This document shows, piece after piece, positions 7,709 to 18,363 of a stretch of DNA of 39,376 bases. Numbering within the stretch: position 1 is the first letter of the stretch; each line of letters opens with the position of its first letter. Both the position numbers and the translations under genes were made by a program. The notes under the pieces are model-generated. The model did no database searches. It had not been told where the DNA came from and worked only from the letters and a program-made list of their open reading frames with translations. Source of the DNA: Ureaplasma sp. (GTDB taxonomy: Bacteria; Bacillota_I; Bacilli_A; Mycoplasmatales; Mycoplasmoidaceae); the NCBI GenBank assembly GCA_020024695.1, contig JAHHTK010000009.1, forward strand, positions 1 to 39,376, given 5' to 3'.

Positions 7709-10493
7709 ATTCAACTAAACTATAAGTGACACAGTCGTGTTTTTTAGTATATTTCTTAAAGTTCTTAATTGATGGATACAAACTATTAGTGGCGTTCGCA
7801 ATTGTTTGATCATAAGTTCAATCAAGAGCATCTCAATTAACTTTAGTTACGACTTGATGTTTTTTATTGGTGGTGGTGATTAAAAGTTCGTTAGAAATAT
7901 TTTGGTTATCTAATAAAGCAATTGCTTCCCCGACATGTTTAGCGTTGGCTGAACCAAAGAAAGTAATTTTTTGTAAGTTCATACCTTCATAAATTGATAG
8001 GATATACCCAATGGCTAAATAAATTAATTGGATACCTGAATATTTTAAGATTGCCATCGTATCAAGGTAATTTTGACCGTTAACAGCCACCCCATAGATA
8101 ATTAACCCTTGGTTATGAATACAGTAGGTAAATGGAGCGATATGGCTGATTACTTGGAAGAATTTAAACTGCATGACAGGTGGGAAAGTTCCCCAACCAG
8201 AAGTAATGTTGACAATCAAGAATAAAATCACAATAAACTTGCCAACCACTTCATCTCTAAATAAGAATCATAACGATTGAATAAACGCAGTTCAAATTAA
8301 AGCAGTAAATAGAATTGATAAATATAACAAGCCAAATGAAGGTCCAATTTGGAATCAACCTAGCAATCCAATCGTAATCATTAAGAAAGTGACTTGAATC
8401 ACAGTGGTCAATGACATTAAACTGTTTTTGGCAAATCATCATGCTGTCGCATCATGATAACGAGCCCATTTATTGCCTTGTGGTGAGTTTTTGGAATGCT
8501 TGCCAATAGTTCACGCTTGGTTTTGTTTTGGACGACGGATATCACGATCAAACACAAAGGTTTGCATCAAGATTCCAACCCAGATTCCGATACAGACAAA
8601 GAATTCACCTAATCCAATTCCATAAACAGCAAACTGACTACCTTGAATACTGCTGGTGACAATATTATCAAGGTTTTCAATTTTAGAAGCCCCTGAGCTT
8701 AAAAAGCCCATTCAAGAACTAATGTTAGTCCCTAACCGTTGGTTTAAATCGTTTTTGGCAACCACTAAGTTCGTATAGTCAGTTTCACTACTTGGATGGT
8801 TAATTAAAGGAATTAACCCGACATTTTTCTTTAAGTTTTCAATAAATGTCAAGCTGAATTCATCCCAAGGAATAACAACCTCAGTCCCTGGAATAGAAAC
8901 ACTTCCTTTATTTAAGTTGGCTAATAAATTGCCATTCAACTCAAATAAGGCTTGAATTCCTGTTGGGGTCCCGAAAATTGTTTTCAACTGTTCATCATTC
9001 AACTTAATTGGTTTACTATAAACAGCATCAATAATGGTGGCATTAATGACACTATTAATGAAGTTCTTATAGAAATTACTATAACTAATGCCTTTTAGAT
9101 AGATTTCACTAATATCATTGGTAAATGAATTCTTATCACCGACTAAGGTTTTAGATACATTAGCTAAACTTGGAATATTAGTTAAGTTAGTACTAAAACT
9201 TTTAATGGTTGCTAATTCATGTTGATTATAGAACGCATACTTTTGGTTATCAACTAATGGGATAGTAGTGTTATTAGCGACCATTAAAGGACTATTAGTC
9301 GCACTAAAATAATAGGACGGATGGTTGTGGTCATCACTATTTAAAATATCTGTAATCCCTGTCGCTAATGTTTGGCTAACTAAGTTAGGGACCATGTTTA
9401 ATAAAATAGCTGCTTTAAATTCAGAACTAATTTTCATGAACTGTCCAAACAAGAAGTTTTGTTTAAAAGTAGTTCAAATATTGACAGGGCTTTTCTTTAA
9501 CTGATCAATAAAATAATCAGTTTGTTCAATACTTTGTTGGGTCCCTGTTAAATAGGTATTTAAGAAACTAATAACATTAAGATTAAAGTTACTTGGAACT
9601 TGTAACTGTAACCAATACTTATCATTATCAACCCGTCATTCGTTAGGTTGATTTGGATCAAGACTAGTTTCAAGGGTGGCCATTTTATTAGCACTGTCCC
9701 CATCTAAATATTGGAAGTTATTTAATTCCTGTTCAGGAACTAATTCATAACTTTGGGTTTGTTCATTTCATTCCCGTTGGGATTGTAAAATCACTTTATA
9801 TTTGTCGGTGGTTTGGTTATATTGAATAATGTTTTGAGAACTTGGGTTCGCTTTTCATCATTCAAAATAGTCACGGACAATTGAGAAGTTTGGAATAATT
9901 TGATAATTGGTTTGGTTCGCTTGATTAATAATAATTGGGCTAGTGTCAATAAGGTTTTTATTAGCACTAGTTAAAGGAGCATCACCTAACTTATAAGTTT
10001 GGTTATAAGTGTAAATGGCAATGGCCGTCATGTTTGGCGTATTATTGTAATAATTGGTTAAACTGTCCAAACTATCGCTATTAATAATCTCACTAAAATT
10101 AACTGGCGTATCATTAATTCATTGGTAATTATCAGGAGTCCCTGTTAAACCAATGTAATAAGTCGCAGCGGCTAAATTTAAAAATGAAGAGCGATCAATG
10201 TTGGCTTGATTGGCTTTGTTAGCAGCTCTGGCATTGGAAGTACTATCCTCACTAGCATCAGTGGATTTATTAATATCATTCCCTTGCAATACTAAAGCAA
10301 TTGGTTGGGATTGGTTCACCACTGCCATTGGAGCATCCCCTAAGTTCCCGATAGGATTTCAAAAGGCTCAAATACAAATAAAGCCGTATAGAAAGGGAAT
10401 CAAACAAATGGCAATGAATTTAATAATTCGTTTTTTGGAAGAACATATCCGATTCAAAAATTCGGTTTTAAAGTATTGTCATCATCTTTTCAT
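7707..10493 (-). CDS. YhgE/Pip-family ABC-2-type membrane protein
   Basis: 928 aa from ATG 10493 to TAA 7707-7709, reading through several UGA-Trp codons. One N-terminal transmembrane segment (about residues 25-46) runs into YGFICIWAFWNPIGNLGDAP and MAVVNQSQPI, the typical entry of the YhgE/Pip family. A large Asn/Thr-rich extracytoplasmic region follows. The C-terminal membrane domain has about five or six spans and the motif SGWGTFPPVMQFKFFQVISHIAPFTY, corresponding to the SGGTFP element of ABC-2 type permeases. Known members include Pip, a phage infection receptor of Lactococcus; the physiological substrate is unknown. It starts 2 bases after the coaD-like gene and ends the pot operon. Confidence 0.85.
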
Positions 10494-10495
10494 GG

Positions 10496-10885
10496 TTATT
10501 GCTTTCGAATTCGTCTACTGCGACAAAAAGCCACTTCTTGTGCACTAGGAATTAAAATCACGTTCAAATTATAGTTTAAAGTTAAATAAAGGTGCATCAG
10601 GTTATATTCATAAAATAAATCATGAGCGTCCCGATAGCCTCTAACGATTTGAGTAATATGGTGGGTTTGACACCATTGTGGTACTCACCCGTCACACACT
10701 TCATAATCATAAGGAATGCCACAATAAATTTGATAAAACCCAACTTTAGTGGGATTCTTGGCTTTCAAAATGATTACTTGATCAAACATTTGTTTCGCTT
10801 GTTGATAAACATATTCATGACCAGCATGTCATGGTAGAAATGAGCCAGGAAAAATAGCTCTTTTTAAAAAATTAACGTTTGACAC
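10496..10885 (-). CDS. coaD: CoaD-like nucleotidyltransferase (short, diverged)
   Basis: 129 aa from GTG 10885, which lies inside the 3' end of potD (14-base overlap), to TAA 10496-10498. The N-terminus RAIFPGSFLPWHAGHEYVY matches the phosphopantetheine adenylyltransferase pattern: P-G-S-F and an HxGH motif (H20-A-G-H23). Later AKNPTK and IVRGYRDAHDLFYEYNLM match the family core. Two oddities: Leu replaces the usual Asp after PGSF, and the protein stops just after CRSRRIR, where CoaD normally continues for about 25-30 residues. Activity on 4'-phosphopantetheine is plausible but uncertain; another small nucleotidyltransferase role is possible. Confidence 0.75.
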
Positions 10886-12374
10886 TGTTATTAATAAAAG
10901 CGTAGTTAGCGATGTTTAAGTTAGAACTAACCACTTGGTCGGTTGGATACTCAATGTTTTTATAATAACCATCTTTTTTGATATGGCTGGTGTCACTTGG
11001 ATTGGCTAGTAACACTTTGGTATTAGCAAAGAATGGTATTTGTCAGTCATCAACTAAGTTATTATCTTCACTTCTAATTGCATCATACATACAACTTCAA
11101 ACTGGGTTGTAATAAACATAGTCAAAGTTTTCTAATGGTAAAGCATTAATATTCATTAATTGACTATTTGGATTATCATTTTCATCAACTAAAGGAAAAC
11201 AATCATTAATCACTTGTGGACTATTAATTAATTGACTGTGAGACCCAGATTGTTTAGTAATAAAACTAATGTCTTTCACTAATCCATAAGCACTTTCTAA
11301 ATTAGAAGTTTTAATCTTATTAGAGAAAATGATACCATCAAAACAAACTAAAGTATCTTTCGGAGTCACCACATGGAAGTTTTGGGCATCTGGCATGCGG
11401 TCTTCTCTTTCTAATTTAGCATCATAGTCCCCACCATTAGAAGCATAAATTAGATCCCCGTTATAAGTAATGGCTCCTGTGTAATCACCTAATGCTAACC
11501 CATTTAAAATGTTGTTAGAATCTCCTTCTAAAGAAATTCCGTTTGGTAATTTTTTAATGGCTTCATCTAATGGAGCAAATTGTTGGGTTAAATTTTCAAT
11601 TGTAGAGATGTTTTTATCATTTTCAATAAAAATTGATTTGTCTTCTAAGAACCGTGCTAAATCATAATCGGTTCGTTCATCTTTTACTAATTGTAATTTA
11701 GCTTCGGTTACCCCTGGATTGGTTGTATCTTGATAATAATCAAAGATGGTCTTAAAACTGACATCAGGTTGATGAAAAGCTGGAATTTCTTCACCCCGAT
11801 AACCAAACGATAAAGTTTGAGCGAAATAAGGAATGGTTCAGTTTAATAAATTATCTTTACAATCAGGATCAAAATGGTCATAATCGCCATCTAAATCATA
11901 AGCAGTTAACATTCCTCAAGTTTGTTCGGTAAAATAGGCTTTTAATTTTGAGAAATTAAATAATTTGTTTTTTTCTTGTGTCACTAAGGGTTGGTTATTT
12001 TCATCCACTAAATCAAAGCGATTTCAATCAATTGGTTGAATGATAGCATCATAGCGATTATCATGGTTAATTAGCTTTTGGTAACTCGCTCGGGCAAGTT
12101 CAACCGTTTTATATTGGGTAGCAATCGCTAAATCATAAGTCCCATTTTTCATAAAAGTGGGAATGGTTTCATTACTTTCGTATTCGTCTCATTGAACATT
12201 GTATTGATTTTCTAAACTGTCTTGGACTTCAGGGTTCATATAACCAGAGAAGTTCGCAAAGACAATTTTATTATCAGCACTACAACTAGTTAACGAAACT
12301 CCAGTGAGTACAAGCCCCATACTAATAGCTGGTATTGTTGCAATTTTTCAAAGGTGTTGTGTTTGTTTTTTCAT
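10872..12374 (-). CDS. potD: Spermidine/putrescine-binding lipoprotein PotD
   Basis: 500 aa from ATG 12374, which shares its A with the potC stop (TAATG), to TAA 10872-10874. Signal peptide with a lipobox ending LTSC (Cys about residue 31), then KIVFANFSGYMNPEVQDSLENQYN, the typical start of a PotD-like substrate-binding protein. Later stretches such as TYDLAIATQYKTVELAR fit a polyamine-binding fold. It captures the substrate outside the membrane and delivers it to PotBC. It is longer than the roughly 350 aa of classical PotD, as in other mollicutes. Identity rests mainly on the operon context. Confidence 0.85.
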
Positions 12375-13222
12375 TATTGTTTTAACCAAATTGAGAATTG
12401 TTTCTTATTACGTAAACGTTTTTCTTTATTTAATTTTGAAAATTTAACAATTGCAACAACAGCAGTGACAATGAAACAAATCATAACCACAATGGCCCCA
12501 AATGTAACAGCTCAAGCTTTAATTCCTTTAGCCATTGAATACATTTCAGTGGAAATGGTTGAAACCCGACCCCCCACTAATTTAGTAATAATAAAGTCAT
12601 CAAAACTCATTGCAAAAACCATGGCTGCTCCTGATAAAATGGCTGGCATTAAATAAGGAATGGTGACTTTAAAGAAAGTTTGAAAACGTGAATAACCCAA
12701 GTCAATAGATGCTAAAATCAAGTTTTTAGGCATCTTTTGCATACGTGGATAAATAATCATAATCGCATATGGGGTACAGAATGAAATGTGAGCTAAGATA
12801 ATGGTCACAAACCCTAAATTGATCCCAGCAGCGACAAAGGTAATACTAAATAATAGAGCTAATGCAATCCCACTAATAATTTCAGGAATTGCTACATTGA
12901 ACTTAGAACTTCCCATCACAGCATTTGTATACACTTGACGAGCATTTCAAATCCCAAAGCAAGCTAAGGTCGCAATAATGGTACTAATTGGAACGGTAAA
13001 AATTAAAATAATGGCTGTATTTGCTAACGCATTTAAAAACTCGTTGTTTTGAAATAAAGCAATGTAGTTTTCACCACTATTTCAATCAAAACTTAAGTTA
13101 ATATTGCCCTTTTCACTTGGACTCGTAAATGACATAAACACAATTAAGATTAAGGGAATATAAATGATTGCTAAAATAATAAAAATGTAACTTTTTCTTA
13201 AAAAAGATCAAAATTTACTCAT
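12374..13222 (-). CDS. potC: Spermidine/putrescine ABC transporter permease PotC
   Basis: 282 aa from ATG 13222 (8-base overlap with potB) to TAA 12374-12376. About six transmembrane spans. The coupling motif is visible in PKNLILASIDLGYSRFQTFFKVTIPYLMPAI (the EAA loop: A-S-x-D-L-G-x(7)-F-x-x-x-x-I-P), and SFDDFIITKLVGG is typical of PotC. It forms the membrane channel with PotB and is driven by PotA. Confidence 0.93.
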
Positions 13223-14189
13223 TTAATTGGACTCCCTTCTTCATTAATTTTTGACAGGATATTTTTACTTTTAGATAAGTATATAGTTTTGGGGTTAAAG
13301 TAATAATTCCATATAGTACTAAAACCACCACTCCCACAACTAAGGCTAAAACACTAGTTCTCGCTAATGAGATCGGAGTGGATAAACCTTGTTCGCCTTG
13401 ACTCATAATAATGTTTCCAATCATGCCACTATCATTCGCATGGTTTAAGAAAGTCGGAGCCGCTACGGCTGTCAATGATGGTAAGAGCACTAAGATAATT
13501 CCATTAAATAATGCCACTTTGGTGTACGGAATCACAATCGCAAAGAAAGTATAAAAGCCACTTCTACCTAAATCCTTTGAAGCATTGATTAAGTTTCTTG
13601 GCATCGATTCCAAAGTAGTATAAATTGGCATCATCATAAATGGTAAATATAAATAAGTTAACCCTAAGATGGTAAAGATGTCCCCATGGGTGGCATTAAT
13701 ACTGCCTCCCATTAAGTCAAAGATTGATTTAATCCCCACTAACTTAATTAAGAAGTTAGTTCAAATAGGAGCGGTAATTAATAACAAGATTCAGGTCTTG
13801 ACCGTTTTGTTATTACTAAACGATAAAAAGTAACAAAATGGATAAGCTAAGATAATTGTGAAAACTGTGACTGCTAAGCCAATGTAAATAGACTTCCCAA
13901 TCTTTTCACCAATAGTTCCAGTTAACACAGCCCAGTTGTCACTGACAGTTAAGTCAGGTCCAGCAGGTTCAAAGGCTTTAATTAAGACAATGAACACTGG
14001 CACAATCACTAATAAGATGGTCAAAATCGCAAACGGAATGGTTCACACCAAATTTTTTGTCAAAGCAAATTTAGACTTTCAACTACCAGTGCGTTTGACC
14101 CGAATCTTACGTCACTTTGTGCTCTTGGCTGAAACAAGATTCCCACTAGTCTTTTGGGAAATCGTTGGCTTCGAAAGATTCTTGTTCAA
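13215..14189 (-). CDS. potB: Spermidine/putrescine ABC transporter permease PotB
   Basis: 324 aa ending at TAA 13215-13217. The frame upstream is closed by TAG inside potA, and the best start is TTG 14187-14189, preceded on the minus strand by AGAGGAAG; this overlaps the end of potA by 44 bases. The N-terminus is basic (NKNLSKPTISQ...KRTGSWKSKF), the first span begins about residue 47, and the EAA loop is seen at PRNLINASKDLGRSGFYTFFAIVIPYTKVAL. Forms the permease with PotC. The start is inferred; there is no ATG nearby. Confidence 0.92.
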
Positions 14190-15963
14190 TTTTTTCTTCC
14201 TCTTCTGTTTGTTCGTAGTCTTGACGTGCTAATTCACGACTTAAGACGTTTAACTTTTCTAATTTAGGTTTGAGTTGAATATCACCATCATTGCTATCAT
14301 CCCCAGCAATGGTTCGTGAATTAGTGTTGGTTAATTCAGATAATCGTTCATCGATGTATTCGCCATCATCGTTGAATTGAATAATGTGAACGTCTTCAGG
14401 ATCTCAAGTTAAACCAACTTTTTGACCCACATCTAATTTATTAATGGTTTCTAGTTTAATATCTTGATCACCATCAGCTTGGTGACAAATGATTTCATTT
14501 AGAAGTCCTTTATAGGTAATCTTGGTGACAGTGGCATCAAAGAATCCTTGGCCTTCAGGAACTACATCAATGTCTTCTGGTCTAATCATGACCACTACCT
14601 TTTGGTCTTCTAAATATGTGGTATCATCATCAGATTCAGTATCAATAATTAAATTATTTAAAATTGCTACTTGGTTGATGCCAGCAATGTGGCCTTCAAA
14701 CAAGTTGGCTGAACCAATAAATTTCGCCACCCATGTATTAATAGGGGCGTCATAAATTTCATGGGGAGTACCAATTTGTTCCACATGACCCACATTCATA
14801 ACCACAATCTTAGTTGATAATGATAATGCTTCTTCTTGATCATGGGTGACTAAAATAAAAGTCATCCCTAATTCTTGGTGTAATCTAGATAATTCATCTC
14901 GCATTTGTTGACGAATCTTGGCATCAAGAGCACTTAATGGTTCATCTAATAACACCATTTCTGGTTCAATAACTAAACTTCTTGCTAACGCAACCCGTTG
15001 TTGCATTCCACCAGAAAGTTCACTTGGATATTTATTTTCTTTACCTTTAAGACCAACGATTTCAATGAATTTGTTTGCTTTTTCAGCCACTTCGGTTTTA
15101 TTTAACCGACGGGTGATTTTTCTTTTTTCAAATTCTTCTTTCTTTAAGGTTGGATAGTTTTGTCAATAACTGACTCAGTAGTCTAAATCATTTCTTTTTT
15201 CTTCAATACTATCAATCTTTTTGTCTAAAGGTTGTTTGTAGTTATATCAACGTTGTAATTGACAAATTTCTTTTTCGATCTCATTCATATTTTGAGTTTC
15301 AATTTTAATTTGCTTCGGAATTCTTAAGAAAGTAAAAATCTTATTTAACTTTAAAGAGAAACGTTGTTTAAAACTTAATTTGGTCGTTCTTTCACCGTAC
15401 TTATCAACAACTTGTTTTTCTAATTCACTCATAGCTACTAAATATTGAGGACGACGCATGTCAGCAATATCAGCTAAGAAGGAATTTTTTAAATATTTTT
15501 GTTTAAGTTTAGTGAGTTCATTTTTGTAAAGTTCTTTTTTTCGCGAAATTTCTTTGATTTTTTTATCAGAAATTTTTTTAGCTTCATTATAAACTTTATC
15601 AGCTTCGACATAAAGGTTCTTGGGGGTATCTTCGCAAGGGGTTCGCATAAGTTTTAGCCCATAAGTCACGTTTTGAAAAACGTTCATGTTAGGAAATAAT
15701 GCATAGTCTTGGAAAACCAAACTTGTAGGACGGTTATTAACAGGGACATCTTTAATATCGACCCCGTTATATAAAATTTTCCCTTTGGTTGGTTTTTCAA
15801 ACCCCGCAATCATTTTCAAAGTCGTGGTTTTTCCACAACCTGAGGGCCCAAGGAATGTGACAAAATCACCCTTTTTAATGGTGATATTGACGCCAGCAAT
15901 CGCTGTATAACCATCATCATATGTCTTCGATAAATTGGTTAATTTTAACAATGGTTTTGACAA
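14146..15963 (-). CDS. potA: Spermidine/putrescine ABC transporter ATPase PotA with large insertion
   Basis: 605 aa from TTG 15963, chosen because GAGG lies 9 bases upstream; an in-frame TTG at 15981 is the only earlier choice. Stop TAG 14146-14148. Walker A GPSGCGKTT (about residues 39-47), Q-loop LVFQDYALFP, signature LSGGMQQR (about 316), Walker B MVLLDEPLSALD and the H-switch THDQEEA are all present, then the C-terminal regulatory domain (VVMIRPEDIDV). Between Q-loop and signature sits a Lys/Glu-rich coiled-coil insertion of roughly 190 residues, as known for mycoplasma PotA. The last 60 residues are acidic. First gene of the pot operon. Confidence 0.93.
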
Positions 15964-16015
15964 TTTTAATACCTCAATCAACTAATTTGAAATAGTTCAT
16001 AAAACGAATTTCGGG

Positions 16016-16087
16016 TTAGAATTAAAACTTGGTTTTAATTCTAATAAAAAAAGATACCTAATTTAATACAAGACTTGGTCCTATCAA
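16016..16087 (-). promoter_or_regulatory. potA upstream region: hairpin and possible promoter
   Basis: A perfect 13-bp inverted repeat (TTAGAATTAAAAC 16016-16028 with GTTTTAATTCTAA 16032-16044, loop TTG) lies about 50-80 bases before potA. On the minus strand it is not followed by a T run, so it is not a terminator in that direction; an mRNA structure or operator is possible. Upstream, minus-strand TTGATA (complement of 16082-16087) may be a -35 with an AT-rich -10 around 16060-16068. Confidence 0.4.
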
Positions 16088-16126
16088 ATTGATATCGAAA
16101 AAAATCATTATTTAAAAAATAATACT

Positions 16127-17041
16127 TTAATTATATTTAAATACAAAATTTTTCATAAATTTTGCTAATAAATGTGGGTTTTTTAAGCGTTTATTCGCTT
16201 CATTTGAGACAATATGGGTTGCATTCAACTCAATCCCTAATCCGAGAGCTAAACCAACAGTTGGTTTCTTTTGTGAATCAGGACCAAACATTGGAAAATC
16301 ATTTTGACTATCCCCGATGGCACAAATGTCTTGAATCGTGTAGTTAGAACCCGTTTGATTTAAGTGGTTTAAAATATCAGGAATGATTAACCCTTTCGAA
16401 GCTTTGGGGCTGGTAATTTCATATAAATAAGACTTTGGACGGGCAAAATTAATGCCTGATTGATGCTGTTTAAATTGGTTTAACTCAGTAGTTAATTGTT
16501 GATCATAACGGTTCGCTTTATGGGCATTTAAAGAACTTAAACATAAGATTTTATAAACCTCATTATAAAGATTCTCTGGTTGATAAATTTGATTGTTCAA
16601 TTTCTTTGATAAACCGTTTACAAATCGGATGGTTTTTGGTTTCATATTGGCTACTACTAACTGGGTTTTAGTACTATTAATCCCATTGTAGATTCCAATC
16701 TTAATTTTTTGATGACTTATGAGATTAACTAATGGGTTAATTAAATTCTGATCAATTGGGCTCTTTTTAATAATTTCTTGACTGATGCAATCATATAAAA
16801 CAGCCCCATTGAAACAAGCAATCATGCTTGTTTTCACTTGGTATTTGTCTCATAAAATTTGTTTAACTTTTAAAGCTGAAGTTAAACTCCGACCAGTATT
16901 AAAAATAATCTGACCCCCGAGTTGTTGAAATTGTCTTAATAATTGTCCTACTTGATGATCAATTTTATTATGTCTTTGTACTAACGTCCCATCTAAATCT
17001 AACATTAAAATCGAATAATTTAAACCAGTTGCAACCATCAT
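16127..17041 (-). CDS. Cof-type HAD-family hydrolase
   Basis: 304 aa from ATG 17041 (AAGAAAGGA upstream; ATG 17038 and TTG 17044 are alternatives) to TAA 16127-16129. HAD motifs are clear: motif I MLDLDGTL (Asp15, Asp17), motif II NTGRSLTS, motif III Lys in SPKASKGLII, and motif IV ICAIGDSQNDFPMF. The layout with a large cap between motifs II and III is that of type IIB (Cof) phosphatases, which act on sugar phosphates, nucleotides or flavin/pyridoxal phosphates; the substrate cannot be told. UGA at 16850-16852 is Trp. Its own promoter (17067-17072) separates it from recA. Confidence 0.9.
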
Positions 17042-17066
17042 CAATCCTTTCTTAAATGATTTAATT

Positions 17067-17072
17067 ATTATA
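17067..17072 (-). promoter_or_regulatory. -10 box of the HAD hydrolase gene
   Basis: Minus-strand TATAAT (complement of 17067-17072) lies 26 bases before ATG 17041, with the AAGAAAGGA ribosome site between them. No convincing -35. Confidence 0.5.
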
Positions 17073-17103
17073 CTTTTAAGTTGGTCATCAAAACATTAGA
17101 TTC

Positions 17104-17136
17104 AAATAAAAACTTCCTTGATAAATCAAGAAAGTT
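17104..17136 (-). terminator. Intrinsic terminator of recA
   Basis: A 12-bp stem (17111-17122 with 17125-17136) contains one mismatch on the plus strand that becomes a G-U pair on the minus strand, and is followed on the minus strand by TTTTTATTT. It lies 9 bases past the recA stop codon. Confidence 0.8.
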
Positions 17137-17144
17137 CTATTTGA

Positions 17145-18143
17145 TTATTGAACAATTGTTTCAGGTGTTAAACTAGTCTGGGAGAGATTTAAAACTCGCT
17201 CTTTAATTTCATCAAATAAAGTTGGGTTTTCTAACAACTTTTGTTTAAGGGCATTCATCCCTTGACATAACATTTGCTCTTGATAATAGAATCAAGCCCC
17301 TTTTTTAGTAATAATTTCACTTTGGACGGCCATTTCAATAATTTCTAATTGATAATCATAACCTTTACCAAAATAAATATCTACAAAGGTGGTTTTAAGC
17401 GGCGTTCCTAGTTTGTTTTTGATAACTGTGACTTTGGAACGAATTCCGATCTTATCGCTGTTTGATTTAATCATCTCTTGCTTTTTAACTTCACACCGAA
17501 TGGAACTATAAAACTTTAGTGCTTTCCCACCAGTAGTGGTTTCGGGATTGCCATAAAAGACCCCAATCTTTTCTCTTAACTGATTAATAAAAATTAAACA
17601 AGTATTGGAATTAGAAAGTAAGGGTTGGATTTTTCTTAATCCCTTAGACATTAACCGAGCATGCATCCCGACACTAGCATCTTCCATGTCTTGGTTCTTT
17701 TCTTGCAATGGTAGCATTGCTGCTACACTATCTACCACAATTAAATCAATGTTCTTTGATTTTAATAAGGTTTCAATGATTTCAAAGACCATTTCACCTG
17801 TAGTTGGTTGAATAATTAATAATTTAGAGATATCAATATTTAAAGACTTTAAATAATTAATATCAAGAGCACATTCCACGTCAAAATAAGCTACTAAACC
17901 ACCTTGTTTTTGACATTCAGCAACGGTTTGTAAAGCGATGGTCGTTTTGCCTGAACTTTCATTTCCATAAATCTCGACAATCCGATTCTTAGGGAACCCT
18001 TTGATTTCTAAGGCTTCATCTAAGCCTAATGATCCCGTGGGAATTACTTGGATTGCTTCTTGTTGTTCATTTATTAAAACATCAGTCCCGAATTTTTGAG
18101 CAATCAATTTGCTAACATCATTAATTTCATTTTTATTTTTCAT
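17145..18143 (-). CDS. recA: Recombinase RecA
   Basis: 332 aa from ATG 18143 (GAGGT 9 bases upstream) to TAA 17145-17147; UGA at 17292-17294 is Trp. Walker A GNESSGKTT (residues 60-68), Walker B region LIVVDSVAAMLP, loop L1 region MEDASVGMHARLMSKGLRK, and FINQLREKIGV before loop L2 are all typical. RecA coats single-stranded DNA, catalyses strand exchange and would mediate recombination between repeated lipoprotein genes. The C-terminus is short, as in other mollicutes. Confidence 0.97.
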
Positions 18144-18363
18144 AATTTTACCTCTATTAATTAATAGTCTTTTTTATCTAAAATGACTATCTAAAAATGA
18201 AATTAAATAAATTTAGTGCATAAAATTTGGTTTTGATTATTAGTTATATCTTGGCATCAGATTTTCAAAATGGTCTTTTCATAGGATTTTTTGATTACAA
18301 CAATAGTAGAAGTATTCAAAAAATACTTCAATTTTATTTAATAAAATTCATTAAAGGATTTTT
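18144..18363. promoter_or_regulatory. recA-cas1 divergent intergenic region with tandem hairpins
   Basis: The 220-base gap between recA (-) and cas1 (+). Just before cas1, GAAGTATT (18309-18316) pairs with AATACTTC (18322-18329), followed directly by a second AT-rich palindrome (18330-18348) and then AAAGGA in front of the cas1 ATG. The first hairpin followed by AATTTTATTT could act as a weak terminator or mRNA structure controlling the adaptation genes. TTGATT motifs occur at about 18233 and 18288 but I cannot place a promoter firmly. Confidence 0.35.

Noticed and set aside
8257..8442. 61-codon minus-strand frame inside the yhgE-like gene.
   Set aside because: The other frame is open throughout when UGA is Trp and encodes the expected hydrophobic YhgE/ABC-2 spans.
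10210..10837. Plus-strand frames opposite yhgE and coaD (112 and 71 codons).
   Set aside because: Shadows of the minus-strand genes, which have family motifs and operon overlaps.
12354..15157. Plus-strand frames opposite potC, potB and potA (77-100 codons).
   Set aside because: Antisense to strongly conserved transporter genes; no ribosome sites or motifs.
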